Shown in pieces: positions 40,426-46,892 of a DNA stretch of 46,892 nt. The position numbers were made by a program, and so were the translations under genes. Source of the DNA: Chitinophagaceae bacterium (GTDB lineage Bacteria > Bacteroidota > Bacteroidia > Chitinophagales > Chitinophagaceae); NCBI GenBank assembly GCA_004028765.1, contig SAIX01000100.1:1-46892 (forward strand), read 5' to 3'. The notes below the pieces were generated by a model. It did no database searches. It worked only from the letters and a program-made list of their open reading frames with translations, and was not told where the DNA came from. Position 1 is the first letter of the stretch. Every line of letters starts with the position of its first letter.

Positions 40426-41400
40426 ATGAACAAAGGCCCTGTTTCTCAATTTATAGAACATCATTACCGTCATTTTAATGCAGCCGCTTTGGTGGATGCT
40501 GCGAAAGGGTATGAAACCCACTTATTGGAAGGGGGTAAAATGTTGGTAAGCCTGGCCGGTGCCATGAGTACGGCCGAGCTCGGTATCAGCCTTGCCGAAA
40601 TGATCCGGCAGGATAAGATCGCGATCATCAGTTGTACCGGCGCTAACCTTGAAGAAGATATCATGAACCTTGTGGCGCATAGCCATTACAAACGTGTTCC
40701 CAATTACCGCGACCTGAGCCCGCAGGAAGAATGGGACCTGCTTGAAAACCATTATAACCGTGTAACGGATACCTGCATCCCCGAAGAGGAAGCTTTCCGC
40801 CGCATACAGCAGCATATACATAAAGTATGGTCTGATGCAGAAGCGAAGGGCGAAAGATATTTTCCGCATGAATACATGTTCCAGATGCTGTTAAGCGGTG
40901 TGCTTGAACAGTATTATGAGATAGATCCGAAAAACAGCTGGATGCTTGCCGCGGCGCAAAAGAATATCCCGATCGTGGTGCCGGGTTGGGAAGACAGTAC
41001 CATGGGTAATATCTTCGCTTCTTATGTGATTAAAAACGAATTGAAGGCAAGCACCATGAAAAGCGGGATCGAATACATGGTGTGGCTGGCCGACTGGTAC
41101 CGCAAGAACAGTGGTGGCAAGGGAGTGGGCTTTTTCCAGATCGGTGGTGGTATTGCCGGCGATTTCCCCATCTGTGTGGTGCCGATGATGTACCAGGACC
41201 TTGAATGGCATGATGTTCCTTTCTGGAGTTATTTCTGCCAGATCAGTGACTCCACCACTTCGTATGGTTCTTACTCAGGCGCTGTTCCGAACGAAAAAAT
41301 CACCTGGGGCAAGCTGGATATCCATACGCCCAAATTCATTGTGGAAAGCGATGCCACGATTGTTGCGCCGCTTATTTTTGCCTACCTGTTAGGTTGGTAA
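40426..41400 (+). CDS. Deoxyhypusine synthase-like protein
   Basis: A 324-residue protein of the deoxyhypusine synthase family. NAD-binding and catalytic blocks are visible: VSLAGAMSTAELG, IISCTGANLEEDIM, FQIGGGIAGDFPI, and EKITWGKLD with the catalytic Lys296, aligning with the human DHS sequence EAVSWGKI. Bacteria have no eIF5A, so the eukaryotic reaction is unlikely. Homologues can transfer the aminobutyl group of spermidine to small amines, as homospermidine synthases do. A polyamine role is the best inference. It has its own promoter box and a strong terminator. Confidence 0.92.
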   Translation: MNKGPVSQFIEHHYRHFNAAALVDAAKGYETHLLEGGKMLVSLAGAMSTAELGISLAEMIRQDKIAIISCTGANLEEDIMNLVAHSHYKRVPNYRDLSPQEEWDLLENHYNRVTDTCIPEEEAFRRIQQHIHKVWSDAEAKGERYFPHEYMFQMLLSGVLEQYYEIDPKNSWMLAAAQKNIPIVVPGWEDSTMGNIFASYVIKNELKASTMKSGIEYMVWLADWYRKNSGGKGVGFFQIGGGIAGDFPICVVPMMYQDLEWHDVPFWSYFCQISDSTTSYGSYSGAVPNEKITWGKLDIHTPKFIVESDATIVAPLIFAYLLGW

Positions 41401-41423
41401 TCATTCCTGAAAACTATTTTAAA

Positions 41424-41468
41424 GGGAGAAAACTTTGGTAAACCATGCCGGGTTTTCTCCCGTTTTTT
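41424..41468 (+). terminator. Intrinsic terminator after the DHS-like gene
   Basis: GGGAGAAAAC and GTTTTCTCCC form a perfect 10-bp stem around an 18-base loop containing a nested TGG/CCA, followed by G and six Ts. Confidence 0.88.
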
Positions 41469-41525
41469 ATGTGCGGGGATACCGATTCAGTATTTCCTCC
41501 TATCTTACTGCTTCAAAATAAGTGT

Positions 41526-41999
41526 ATGAAAAAATTATTACTGCTGATGGCAGGCTTCGCTTTTATCAGTCAACTTTCTGCCCAGTCAAAAGTTACCAAA
41601 AACGACCTTGTTGGAAAATGGAAGATCTGTGCGGTTGAAATGCAGGGCATGATGTATTATGATGTTGAGAAAGATTCATTATCGATCGGGGAAACGATGA
41701 AAGCGCAGATACCCGATGCATCGCAGTTGCCGGGTATCACCACAATGATCAAATCACAAATGGGTATGTTCAAGAATTGTGAATTTGTATTCAATGGCGA
41801 TGGTACGGGAACCATGCCCGGCGGTATCAGCGGTGAAAAAGAAGATATCAAATACACGATTGATGAAGCCGCTTCCACTATCACAACAACAGACAAGAGC
41901 AATAAGGATGAAACAATAAAAGTTGAAATGGTTGATAAAAAGATCCGCTTTACGGTAAAACAACCACAGGGCGAGATCATTTTATTAATGAAGAAATAA
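41526..41999 (+). CDS. Secreted lipocalin-like protein
   Basis: A 157-residue protein from the ATG at 41526; the longer frame from 41445 adds residues through the terminator region. A signal peptide ends at LSAQ (residue 20). The mature protein opens VGKWKICAVEMQG, as in small lipocalin-like Bacteroidota proteins, and contains repeated beta-strands (CEFVFNGDGTGTMPGG, IRFTVKQPQGEI). Three internal methionine-rich turns are notable. Function is unknown. It ends at a bidirectional terminator. Confidence 0.85.
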   Translation: MKKLLLLMAGFAFISQLSAQSKVTKNDLVGKWKICAVEMQGMMYYDVEKDSLSIGETMKAQIPDASQLPGITTMIKSQMGMFKNCEFVFNGDGTGTMPGGISGEKEDIKYTIDEAASTITTTDKSNKDETIKVEMVDKKIRFTVKQPQGEIILLMKK

Positions 42000-42015
42000 T
42001 GGAATCAACCACAAT

Positions 42016-42048
42016 AAAAAAACCTGGTCATTTAGGCCAGGTTTTTTT
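42016..42048. terminator. Bidirectional intrinsic terminator
   Basis: A7-CCTGG pairs with CCAGG-T7 (12 bp) across a nine-base loop, between the lipocalin-like gene and the convergent M28 peptidase gene. Confidence 0.9.
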
Positions 42049-42069
42049 ATGATCTGTTATCTGCAAAAA

Positions 42070-43608
42070 TTATCGTGCGGGCATATTCAGCGGGATATCT
42101 CTTTTCAGCATGTCCTCGCGATTGGCCATTACCCAGGCGGTATGGAATACGAGCTGTGCACGTTTTGCCATGATGCCGAACTGGATTTTATCGACCGTAT
42201 CGGTTGGCCTGTGATAATCGGCACCCAGCATACCATCATAGAAGAACAGGATGGGAACGCCTTTCTTGGCGAAATTATAATGGTCGCTGCGGTAGTAAAT
42301 ACGATAGGGATCTTTCGGATCGTCGAATTTATAATCGAGTGCAATGTTTACATATTGCTTATTCACAGCTTCATTGATCGGTGCGAGGTCTGAACTCAGT
42401 TTATCATGACCGATCACATACACATAATTCAATGTGTCTGCTTTTCTTGAACTGTCGCCCCTTCCGATCATATCCGTATTGAGGTCGGCAGTAGCTTTTG
42501 TCAGATCGATGGTTGGGTGCTCTGAATAATATTCAGAACCCAGCAATCCTTTTTCTTCCCCGCTAACGGTCATGAAAATCATAGTCCTTTTAGGTTTGTT
42601 GCCGTTTTTGGCTGCGGCTGCAAATGCTTCAGCCATCTGGATCACACCCACAGAGCCGGAACCATCGTCATCTGCACCATAATAAATAACATCACCCTGT
42701 TTGCCGAGGTGGTCGTAGTGGCCGGTAAGGAATAGATACTCTCCTTTTTTACTTGTACCGGGTAACACGCCAATAACATTGCTGCTTTCCAGTGTTTTGT
42801 TTTCACTAACCGCTTTGATCACCAGTTCAGAAACATAACTCCCTTTTTTGGTTTCTTTCAGGTCATTGATCGAAAGGGCAGTTGTTCTGCCCAACAAAGC
42901 AGAGGCAACTTCTGTGGAAACGGTTGCACTGAACAATGCATTCAGGGAACCGCTTACAGTTGCCGAAGGTGGGTTCAACGTCATCCTGCCTTTGGTATTG
43001 GTAGGTTGTTTACGCGGAAAATCAGCAGAGATGATCAAAACACCCGCTGCGCCTTTGCTGCGTGCGGCATTTATCTTCGCCTGGTTGGGCCCGAAAAACC
43101 CTCGGCCACCGCCGCCGGCGGGAGGAGTTGCAGTACCGCCTTCCAGTACCAGTACCATCTTTCCTTTTACATCGAGACCTGCATAATCATTGATCCCTTT
43201 GGCAGAATCAACCAGGCCATATCCTGCAAAAACAACTTCATTGTATTTCCAGCTGCCGTTTGTGAGACCAAAGAAATATTCTTTATCCCACTGGAACATT
43301 TTGCCATTCACCATCAGCTTTTTTTCAACCAGCTCATCCTGGTAAACAGGGAAGAGTTGCTGGTAACTGTCGCCATTGCCGGGTTTCAGCCCGAATTTTT
43401 TGAATTGGTCTTCGATCCATGCGGCAGCTTTTTTTTGCCCGGGAGAAGCGGTTTCGCGTCCTTCCATATCGGCTCCTGCAAGAATGGTCAATTTTTGTTT
43501 GAGGGCATCGGGGGTAATGAGGGATGCGAATTTTTCCGCATTCTCATCTTTCTGGGCCATCGCCACCGTTGCAGCAAATGGTAAGCAGAGCATGAGTAGT
43601 TTTTTCAT
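42070..43608 (-). CDS. Secreted M28 family zinc aminopeptidase
   Basis: A 512-residue protein starting at the ATG at 43608 (signal peptide MKKLLMLCLPFAATVAMA). A PA-type insert follows (about residues 100-260). The di-zinc motifs are complete: LTGHYDHLG, GADDDGSGS, the catalytic Glu in VSGEEKGLLGS, LNTDMIG, and RSDHYNFAKKGVPILFF. M28 enzymes release N-terminal amino acids from peptides in the periplasm or outside. It lies 17 bases after rpiB and may be co-transcribed with it. Confidence 0.94.
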   Translation of the reverse strand: MKKLLMLCLPFAATVAMAQKDENAEKFASLITPDALKQKLTILAGADMEGRETASPGQKKAAAWIEDQFKKFGLKPGNGDSYQQLFPVYQDELVEKKLMVNGKMFQWDKEYFFGLTNGSWKYNEVVFAGYGLVDSAKGINDYAGLDVKGKMVLVLEGGTATPPAGGGGRGFFGPNQAKINAARSKGAAGVLIISADFPRKQPTNTKGRMTLNPPSATVSGSLNALFSATVSTEVASALLGRTTALSINDLKETKKGSYVSELVIKAVSENKTLESSNVIGVLPGTSKKGEYLFLTGHYDHLGKQGDVIYYGADDDGSGSVGVIQMAEAFAAAAKNGNKPKRTMIFMTVSGEEKGLLGSEYYSEHPTIDLTKATADLNTDMIGRGDSSRKADTLNYVYVIGHDKLSSDLAPINEAVNKQYVNIALDYKFDDPKDPYRIYYRSDHYNFAKKGVPILFFYDGMLGADYHRPTDTVDKIQFGIMAKRAQLVFHTAWVMANREDMLKRDIPLNMPAR

Positions 43609-43625
43609 CCTGTATTTTATTTGAG

Positions 43626-44081
43626 TTAAGCGCAAGCAATTTTTCCGACGCGGGTGGCATGGCGTCCACCTTCAAATTCGGTGGTCATAAATACTTCAAT
43701 CATCTGTTCGGCCAGGGCCAGTGAAACAAACCTGGCGGGTATGCAGATGATATTGGCATTGTTGTGCTGGCGCACCAGTTTGGCCACATCATTCTGCCAG
43801 CAAAGCCCGGCACGTATCCCCTGGTGTTTATTGGCAGTAATGGCCACACCATTGGCACTACCGCAAAGCAGGATGCCAAAAGCAGTTTCGCCATTTTCAA
43901 CACTGGAAGCAGTGGGATGTGCAAAGTCGGGGTAATCCACCGAATCGGCCGAATGGGTTCCAAAATCTTTTACCTGGTAACCCTTGCCCTGCAGCCATAG
44001 CACCAGGGCATTTTTATAATCAAACCCTGCATGGTCGCAGCCGATGGCAATGGGTTTGGAAGCATCAAAAACAAAAGCCAT
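43626..44081 (-). CDS. rpiB: Ribose-5-phosphate isomerase B
   Basis: A 151-residue enzyme from the ATG at 44081; a TTG three codons earlier is less likely. The RpiB/LacAB signature is clear: IGCDHAGFDYK, DFGTHSADSVDYPDFA, and LLCGSANGV with Cys73 as the catalytic base. ANKHQGIRAGLCWQ and a later ARFVSLALAEQM follow. It interconverts ribose 5-phosphate and ribulose 5-phosphate. It is 130 bases downstream of tatC on the same strand. Confidence 0.95.
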   Translation of the reverse strand: MAFVFDASKPIAIGCDHAGFDYKNALVLWLQGKGYQVKDFGTHSADSVDYPDFAHPTASSVENGETAFGILLCGSANGVAITANKHQGIRAGLCWQNDVAKLVRQHNNANIICIPARFVSLALAEQMIEVFMTTEFEGGRHATRVGKIACA

Positions 44082-44156
44082 TTTCTTCAAATTGGGCTCC
44101 TAAGATAGTCGTTTGCGGCTTGTGTGACCGAAAAATATATACAAATGGGAGAATGT

Positions 44157-44183
44157 ACCGGCAGAAAATTCCTGCTGGCCGGT
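44157..44183. other. Inverted repeat between tatC and rpiB
   Basis: ACCGGC and GCCGGT arms with partial inner pairing (CAG/CTG). No T-tract follows on either strand, so it may be an mRNA-stabilising hairpin or a protein site. Confidence 0.3.
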
Positions 44184-44211
44184 AAATCATCAGCATCGAT
44201 CAGTCATGAAA

Positions 44212-45078
44212 CTATTCCCACTCATCTACGCGTTCTTCGGCATCTTCTTTTTCCATCTTCTTATACACCCGTGAAGAAACGATGATGCTCAGTTCATATA
44301 AGAGGAATAAAGGAGTGAATACGATCATCTGGCTCATCCAGTCGGGGCTTGGTGTGATAAAAGCCGCAACAATGAGGATCACCACGATGGCGTATTTACG
44401 GGTATTGCGGAGAAAGCTGGGTGTTACGAGGCCGATGCGGGTCAATACATGTGCAAGCACAGGCAGTTCGAATGCAAGACCGCATCCTACGATGATATTG
44501 GTAAGGTTATCTACATAATCCGCGAAAGTGGGTAAGGTTGTGATACCGCTTTGCGTACCAAGTTGAAAACCCGCGAGGAAGTTGAAGGTAAAAGGACCTA
44601 ACAGGAAGTAACCGAATGCCGCACCGCAGAAAAAGAAAAAAGATACCCAGAAGATCACGAAGCGGGTATTTTTCAGTTCTTTTTGTTTGAGGGCAGGTTT
44701 TACAAAACGCCAGAATTCCCAGAATATATAGGGGAATGCAGCAACCACACCGCCTACCAATGCCATTGAAATGGCGCCGAGGAACTGGCCGCCGAAGGTA
44801 TTGGTGATCAGCGTCACTTTCACCGGAGGCATACAAAGTGCATCGCCCATATGTGCCCAATGACTGAACTGGCAAAGCAGTTTATAACTGATAAAATCAG
44901 GATTGATGGGGCCGCGGATAATATAATCGAAAACCCAGTTGCGGTAAATAAAAATAACGGCAGCCATGATGAGTATGGCAAGAACGGAACGGATGATATG
45001 CATCCTTAATTCTTCGAGATGGTCGATAAAAGTCATCTCCGACTGTTCCGATCCCCTGTTTCTGTTAAATAGTGCCAT
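44212..45078 (-). CDS. tatC: Sec-independent (twin-arginine) translocase subunit TatC
   Basis: A 288-residue membrane protein with six helices. The hallmark FIDHLEELR is at residues 17-25, and FWEFWRFVKPALKQKE (about 118-133) is the second conserved loop. It recognises twin-arginine signals and forms the Tat pore with TatA/B. At least four Tat-signal proteins are encoded in the first 10 kb of this window, so this TatC is directly relevant to them. tatA is not adjacent. Confidence 0.96.
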   Translation of the reverse strand: MALFNRNRGSEQSEMTFIDHLEELRMHIIRSVLAILIMAAVIFIYRNWVFDYIIRGPINPDFISYKLLCQFSHWAHMGDALCMPPVKVTLITNTFGGQFLGAISMALVGGVVAAFPYIFWEFWRFVKPALKQKELKNTRFVIFWVSFFFFCGAAFGYFLLGPFTFNFLAGFQLGTQSGITTLPTFADYVDNLTNIIVGCGLAFELPVLAHVLTRIGLVTPSFLRNTRKYAIVVILIVAAFITPSPDWMSQMIVFTPLFLLYELSIIVSSRVYKKMEKEDAEERVDEWE

Positions 45079-45142
45079 TGCTTTCTTTGACGGTTATCAG
45101 CCGCCAAAGTTACGGGTATGCATAACACGAAAAACAGTTGTT

Positions 45143-45559
45143 TTAATGCTTTTCGATCGTGTTTATAAGCGCATCTAATAATAACGACCATTTAACAGAG
45201 AGGTCGCTTGTATCTGAATAGATGATAGAATGGGTTGCCGCCCCGGATGCGGTGGTGGAATGTTCGGCATGATGGTTTCTCAGGTACACGATGGGTTTCA
45301 GCAATGCTGCTGCATACCCGGTTTCAATACCCACGCCGATGGCTTTTTCTGAAACTTCGGCGATAAAAAGATCCGCACCCCTGATCTCGCGAAAAGCGGT
45401 TTGCATCATTTCTTTTTCGGCTTCTTTCAGGAAATGGTATTGGTCGGTAAAAACAAAAAGTGAAATCCCGCTTCTGGCAAGCACTTCTTGAATGGTATCC
45501 ACTTCAGCCTGTAACGAACGACGGCTTTGGAAACCGATAGCGAGGTAGGCTTTTTTCAT
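45143..45559 (-). CDS. Nucleoside 2-deoxyribosyltransferase-fold protein
   Basis: A 138-residue protein with the fold of the nucleoside 2-deoxyribosyltransferase/TIR-like superfamily. KKAYLAIGFQSRR opens strand 1. ADLFIAEVSEKAIGVGIETGYAAALLKPIVYL contains the catalytic-type Glu79 in GIETGYA, aligning with GTAYEIGYA of deoxyribosyltransferases. It may transfer or hydrolyse nucleosides or NAD-like compounds; the residue match supports catalysis but not a substrate. It lies between tatC and the CNNM gene, all leftward, 22 bases from the CNNM stop. Confidence 0.8.
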   Translation of the reverse strand: MKKAYLAIGFQSRRSLQAEVDTIQEVLARSGISLFVFTDQYHFLKEAEKEMMQTAFREIRGADLFIAEVSEKAIGVGIETGYAAALLKPIVYLRNHHAEHSTTASGAATHSIIYSDTSDLSVKWSLLLDALINTIEKH

Positions 45560-45581
45560 GAATAAAATAAAGAAAGGATTC

Positions 45582-46853
45582 TCAGCGCAGGATCTTCATT
45601 TTTACGGATTCGATACGCGTATCACTTACGTTGAGGATATCGAAGCGGTAATCGCCGATGATGATGGTTTCCTTTTGTTTGGGGATGGCCTGGTGTTCGG
45701 TGATGATATACCCGCTGAGTGTTTCACTTTCGCCTGAAGGGAATTTCATGTTGTATTTCTCGTTCAGGTAATCCAGTTCCATGCGGCCGCTGAGGATGAA
45801 TTCATCTTCCGCAAGCTGTTTCTCCACCAGTTCCTCCACATCATATTCATCTTTGATCTCCCCGAAAATTTCTTCGAGTACATCTTCCATCGTAACAATG
45901 CCGGATGTTCCGCCAAATTCATCCACCACCCAGGCGATGCTTTTTCTCTCTTTGGTGAATTTGCTGATCAGGTCAGTTGCACTCATACTTTCGGGTACGG
46001 GCATAATGGGGTGCAGCACTTCGCGGATAGTGGCGGGCCTGCGGAAAAGATCCAGCTGGTGGATATATCCCTGGATGGAATCGATGTTTTCATCATACAC
46101 CACCAGTTTACTGAGCTTGGTCTGGATAAATACCTGCCTTGCCTCTTCAACCGGGGTGTTGATATCGATGGCTTCGATCTCGGTACGCGGCACAAGGCAC
46201 TGCCGGATCTTCACCATCGGCAAACTGAGGGCGTTCTCAAAAAGTTCGGTATTCAGCTCCTGGCTTTCTTCGTCCTGTTCTTTTGTTTGCTGGAAAAAAT
46301 GTTCCAGGTCCACTTTGGTGAAAGCTTCGTTACGGTCGTTTACACGCACGTTAAAAAGATAGGTGAGTATCCATTGTGAAACATCCACAAAAAAATTGGT
46401 AAGCGGGAGAAACAGCCTGTGAAAAAACTGTGCCACCGGTGCGAAGAAGCCCAGTAATGTATCATTCTTCGCACGGAAAATGGCTTTGGGCAAAAATTCG
46501 CCGAATACCAGCACCACCAGTGAAGACATCAGTGTATCAAATCCCAGTTTTACATATTCATTCTGAAAATGCAGTTTGGTATAAAGGGCGGTCCACAGCG
46601 TTTGCTTCATGATATCATGCACCAGCAAACCATAGATCACGAGAAAAACATTCAGCCCTATCAGGCAACTGCCGATAAAACGGGCGGGATGTTCCATAAA
46701 CCCGGCAACGATCAGGCCGCTGCGTTTGCCCTGCTTTTTCTTCAGTTCGATACTGAGGCGGTTGGCCGATACAAATGCGATTTCGTAACCGGCAAAAAAA
46801 CCGATCAGGAGCAGGGTGATGCCGATGAAGATCAATGTAGTGAGTTCTGTCAC
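45582..46853 (-). CDS. CNNM/DUF21 and CBS domain transporter-like protein (hemolysin family)
   Basis: A 423-residue membrane protein using GTG at 46853. The DUF21 region (about 1-200) has four membrane segments. Two CBS domains (about 215-340) and the C-terminal CorC_HlyC domain (about 345-423; EFILSGRMELDYLNEKY) follow. EFGGTSGIVTMEDVLEEIFGEI is the CBS2 signature. Family members act in magnesium or cobalt efflux; the Bacteroidota relative GldE has a gliding role, but no gld neighbours are here. It is the last gene before the right edge. Confidence 0.93.
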   Translation of the reverse strand: MTELTTLIFIGITLLLIGFFAGYEIAFVSANRLSIELKKKQGKRSGLIVAGFMEHPARFIGSCLIGLNVFLVIYGLLVHDIMKQTLWTALYTKLHFQNEYVKLGFDTLMSSLVVLVFGEFLPKAIFRAKNDTLLGFFAPVAQFFHRLFLPLTNFFVDVSQWILTYLFNVRVNDRNEAFTKVDLEHFFQQTKEQDEESQELNTELFENALSLPMVKIRQCLVPRTEIEAIDINTPVEEARQVFIQTKLSKLVVYDENIDSIQGYIHQLDLFRRPATIREVLHPIMPVPESMSATDLISKFTKERKSIAWVVDEFGGTSGIVTMEDVLEEIFGEIKDEYDVEELVEKQLAEDEFILSGRMELDYLNEKYNMKFPSGESETLSGYIITEHQAIPKQKETIIIGDYRFDILNVSDTRIESVKMKILR

Positions 46854-46892
46854 GGAGGAAAATTAGGATAAAATCATGAGATGAGGAACCCC

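Overview
The window looks like chromosomal DNA of a Bacteroidota bacterium, most likely of the Chitinophagaceae or a close relative. This rests on a TonB-type outer-membrane protein with a carboxypeptidase-like N-domain, DUF2911, GxxExxY and TIGR02757 proteins, several Tat-exported sugar oxidoreductases and isomerases, -7 promoter boxes of the TAnnTTTG type, and mostly absent Shine-Dalgarno sequences. No rRNA, tRNA, CRISPR, prophage or insertion sequence was recognised. The placement is inferred from gene content only.

Region 1 (1-9.6 kb) is a sugar-oxidation locus. A heptamer tandem array at the left edge is followed by a leftward pair (TIM-barrel sugar isomerase, Gfo/Idh/MocA oxidoreductase). 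A divergent rightward run carries an MFS transporter, a Tat-exported TIM-barrel protein, a GMC flavoprotein, its Tat-lipoprotein 'gluconate 2-dehydrogenase subunit 3'-like partner, and a second Tat-exported TIM-barrel protein. It ends at a strong terminator shared with a convergent Tat-exported Gfo/Idh/MocA protein. The set fits periplasmic oxidation of sugars or glycosides (a 3-keto-sugar type route) followed by isomerisation and reduction. Substrate and electron acceptor cannot be read from the sequence.

Region 2 (9.6-14.9 kb) holds a structured non-coding stretch, two small lipoproteins, an aldehyde dehydrogenase, a membrane-anchored glutathione-peroxidase-like protein, a frameshifted DUF559 nuclease-like gene between copies of a double-hairpin repeat, and a DusB-type tRNA dihydrouridine synthase.

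Region 3 (15-27 kb) is mostly housekeeping: CPBP protease, DUF2007 protein, CdsA and Psd (phospholipid synthesis), a Lys/Cys-rich secreted peptide, a YjjG-type phosphatase, an SDR, an LpxH-like phosphoesterase coupled to a glycosyltransferase, a flavin reductase, a GxxExxY nuclease-like gene inside inverted repeats, an FAA hydrolase, and an 841-residue GH9-polysaccharide deacetylase fusion.

Region 4 (27-41.4 kb) has a TonB-type outer-membrane protein and then a long leftward run, 36515 down to 30197. That run is SdpR-SdpI-alpha/beta hydrolase, AcpH-like, DUF2911, cystathionine gamma-synthase, CPBP protease and TIGR02757. Next come a PepSY-like secreted protein, a three-gene leftward envelope-glycan operon (GT-C membrane protein, polyprenyl-phosphate GT2, deacetylase) and a deoxyhypusine-synthase-like protein.

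Region 5 (41.5-46.9 kb) has a lipocalin-like secreted protein, an M28 peptidase, RpiB, TatC (relevant to the Tat cargo of region 1), a deoxyribosyltransferase-fold protein and a CNNM/CBS membrane protein.

The most unusual signals are two unrelated small PD-(D/E)XK-like nuclease genes, each framed by its own repeat family with the gene's stop codon inside a repeat; the GH9-CE4 fusion with an altered first metal motif; a bacterial deoxyhypusine-synthase homologue keeping the catalytic lysine; a pair of GCTAATnnATTAGC palindromes upstream of unlinked envelope-related genes; and a palindrome with a 21-bp-phased direct repeat at two carbohydrate-related promoters.
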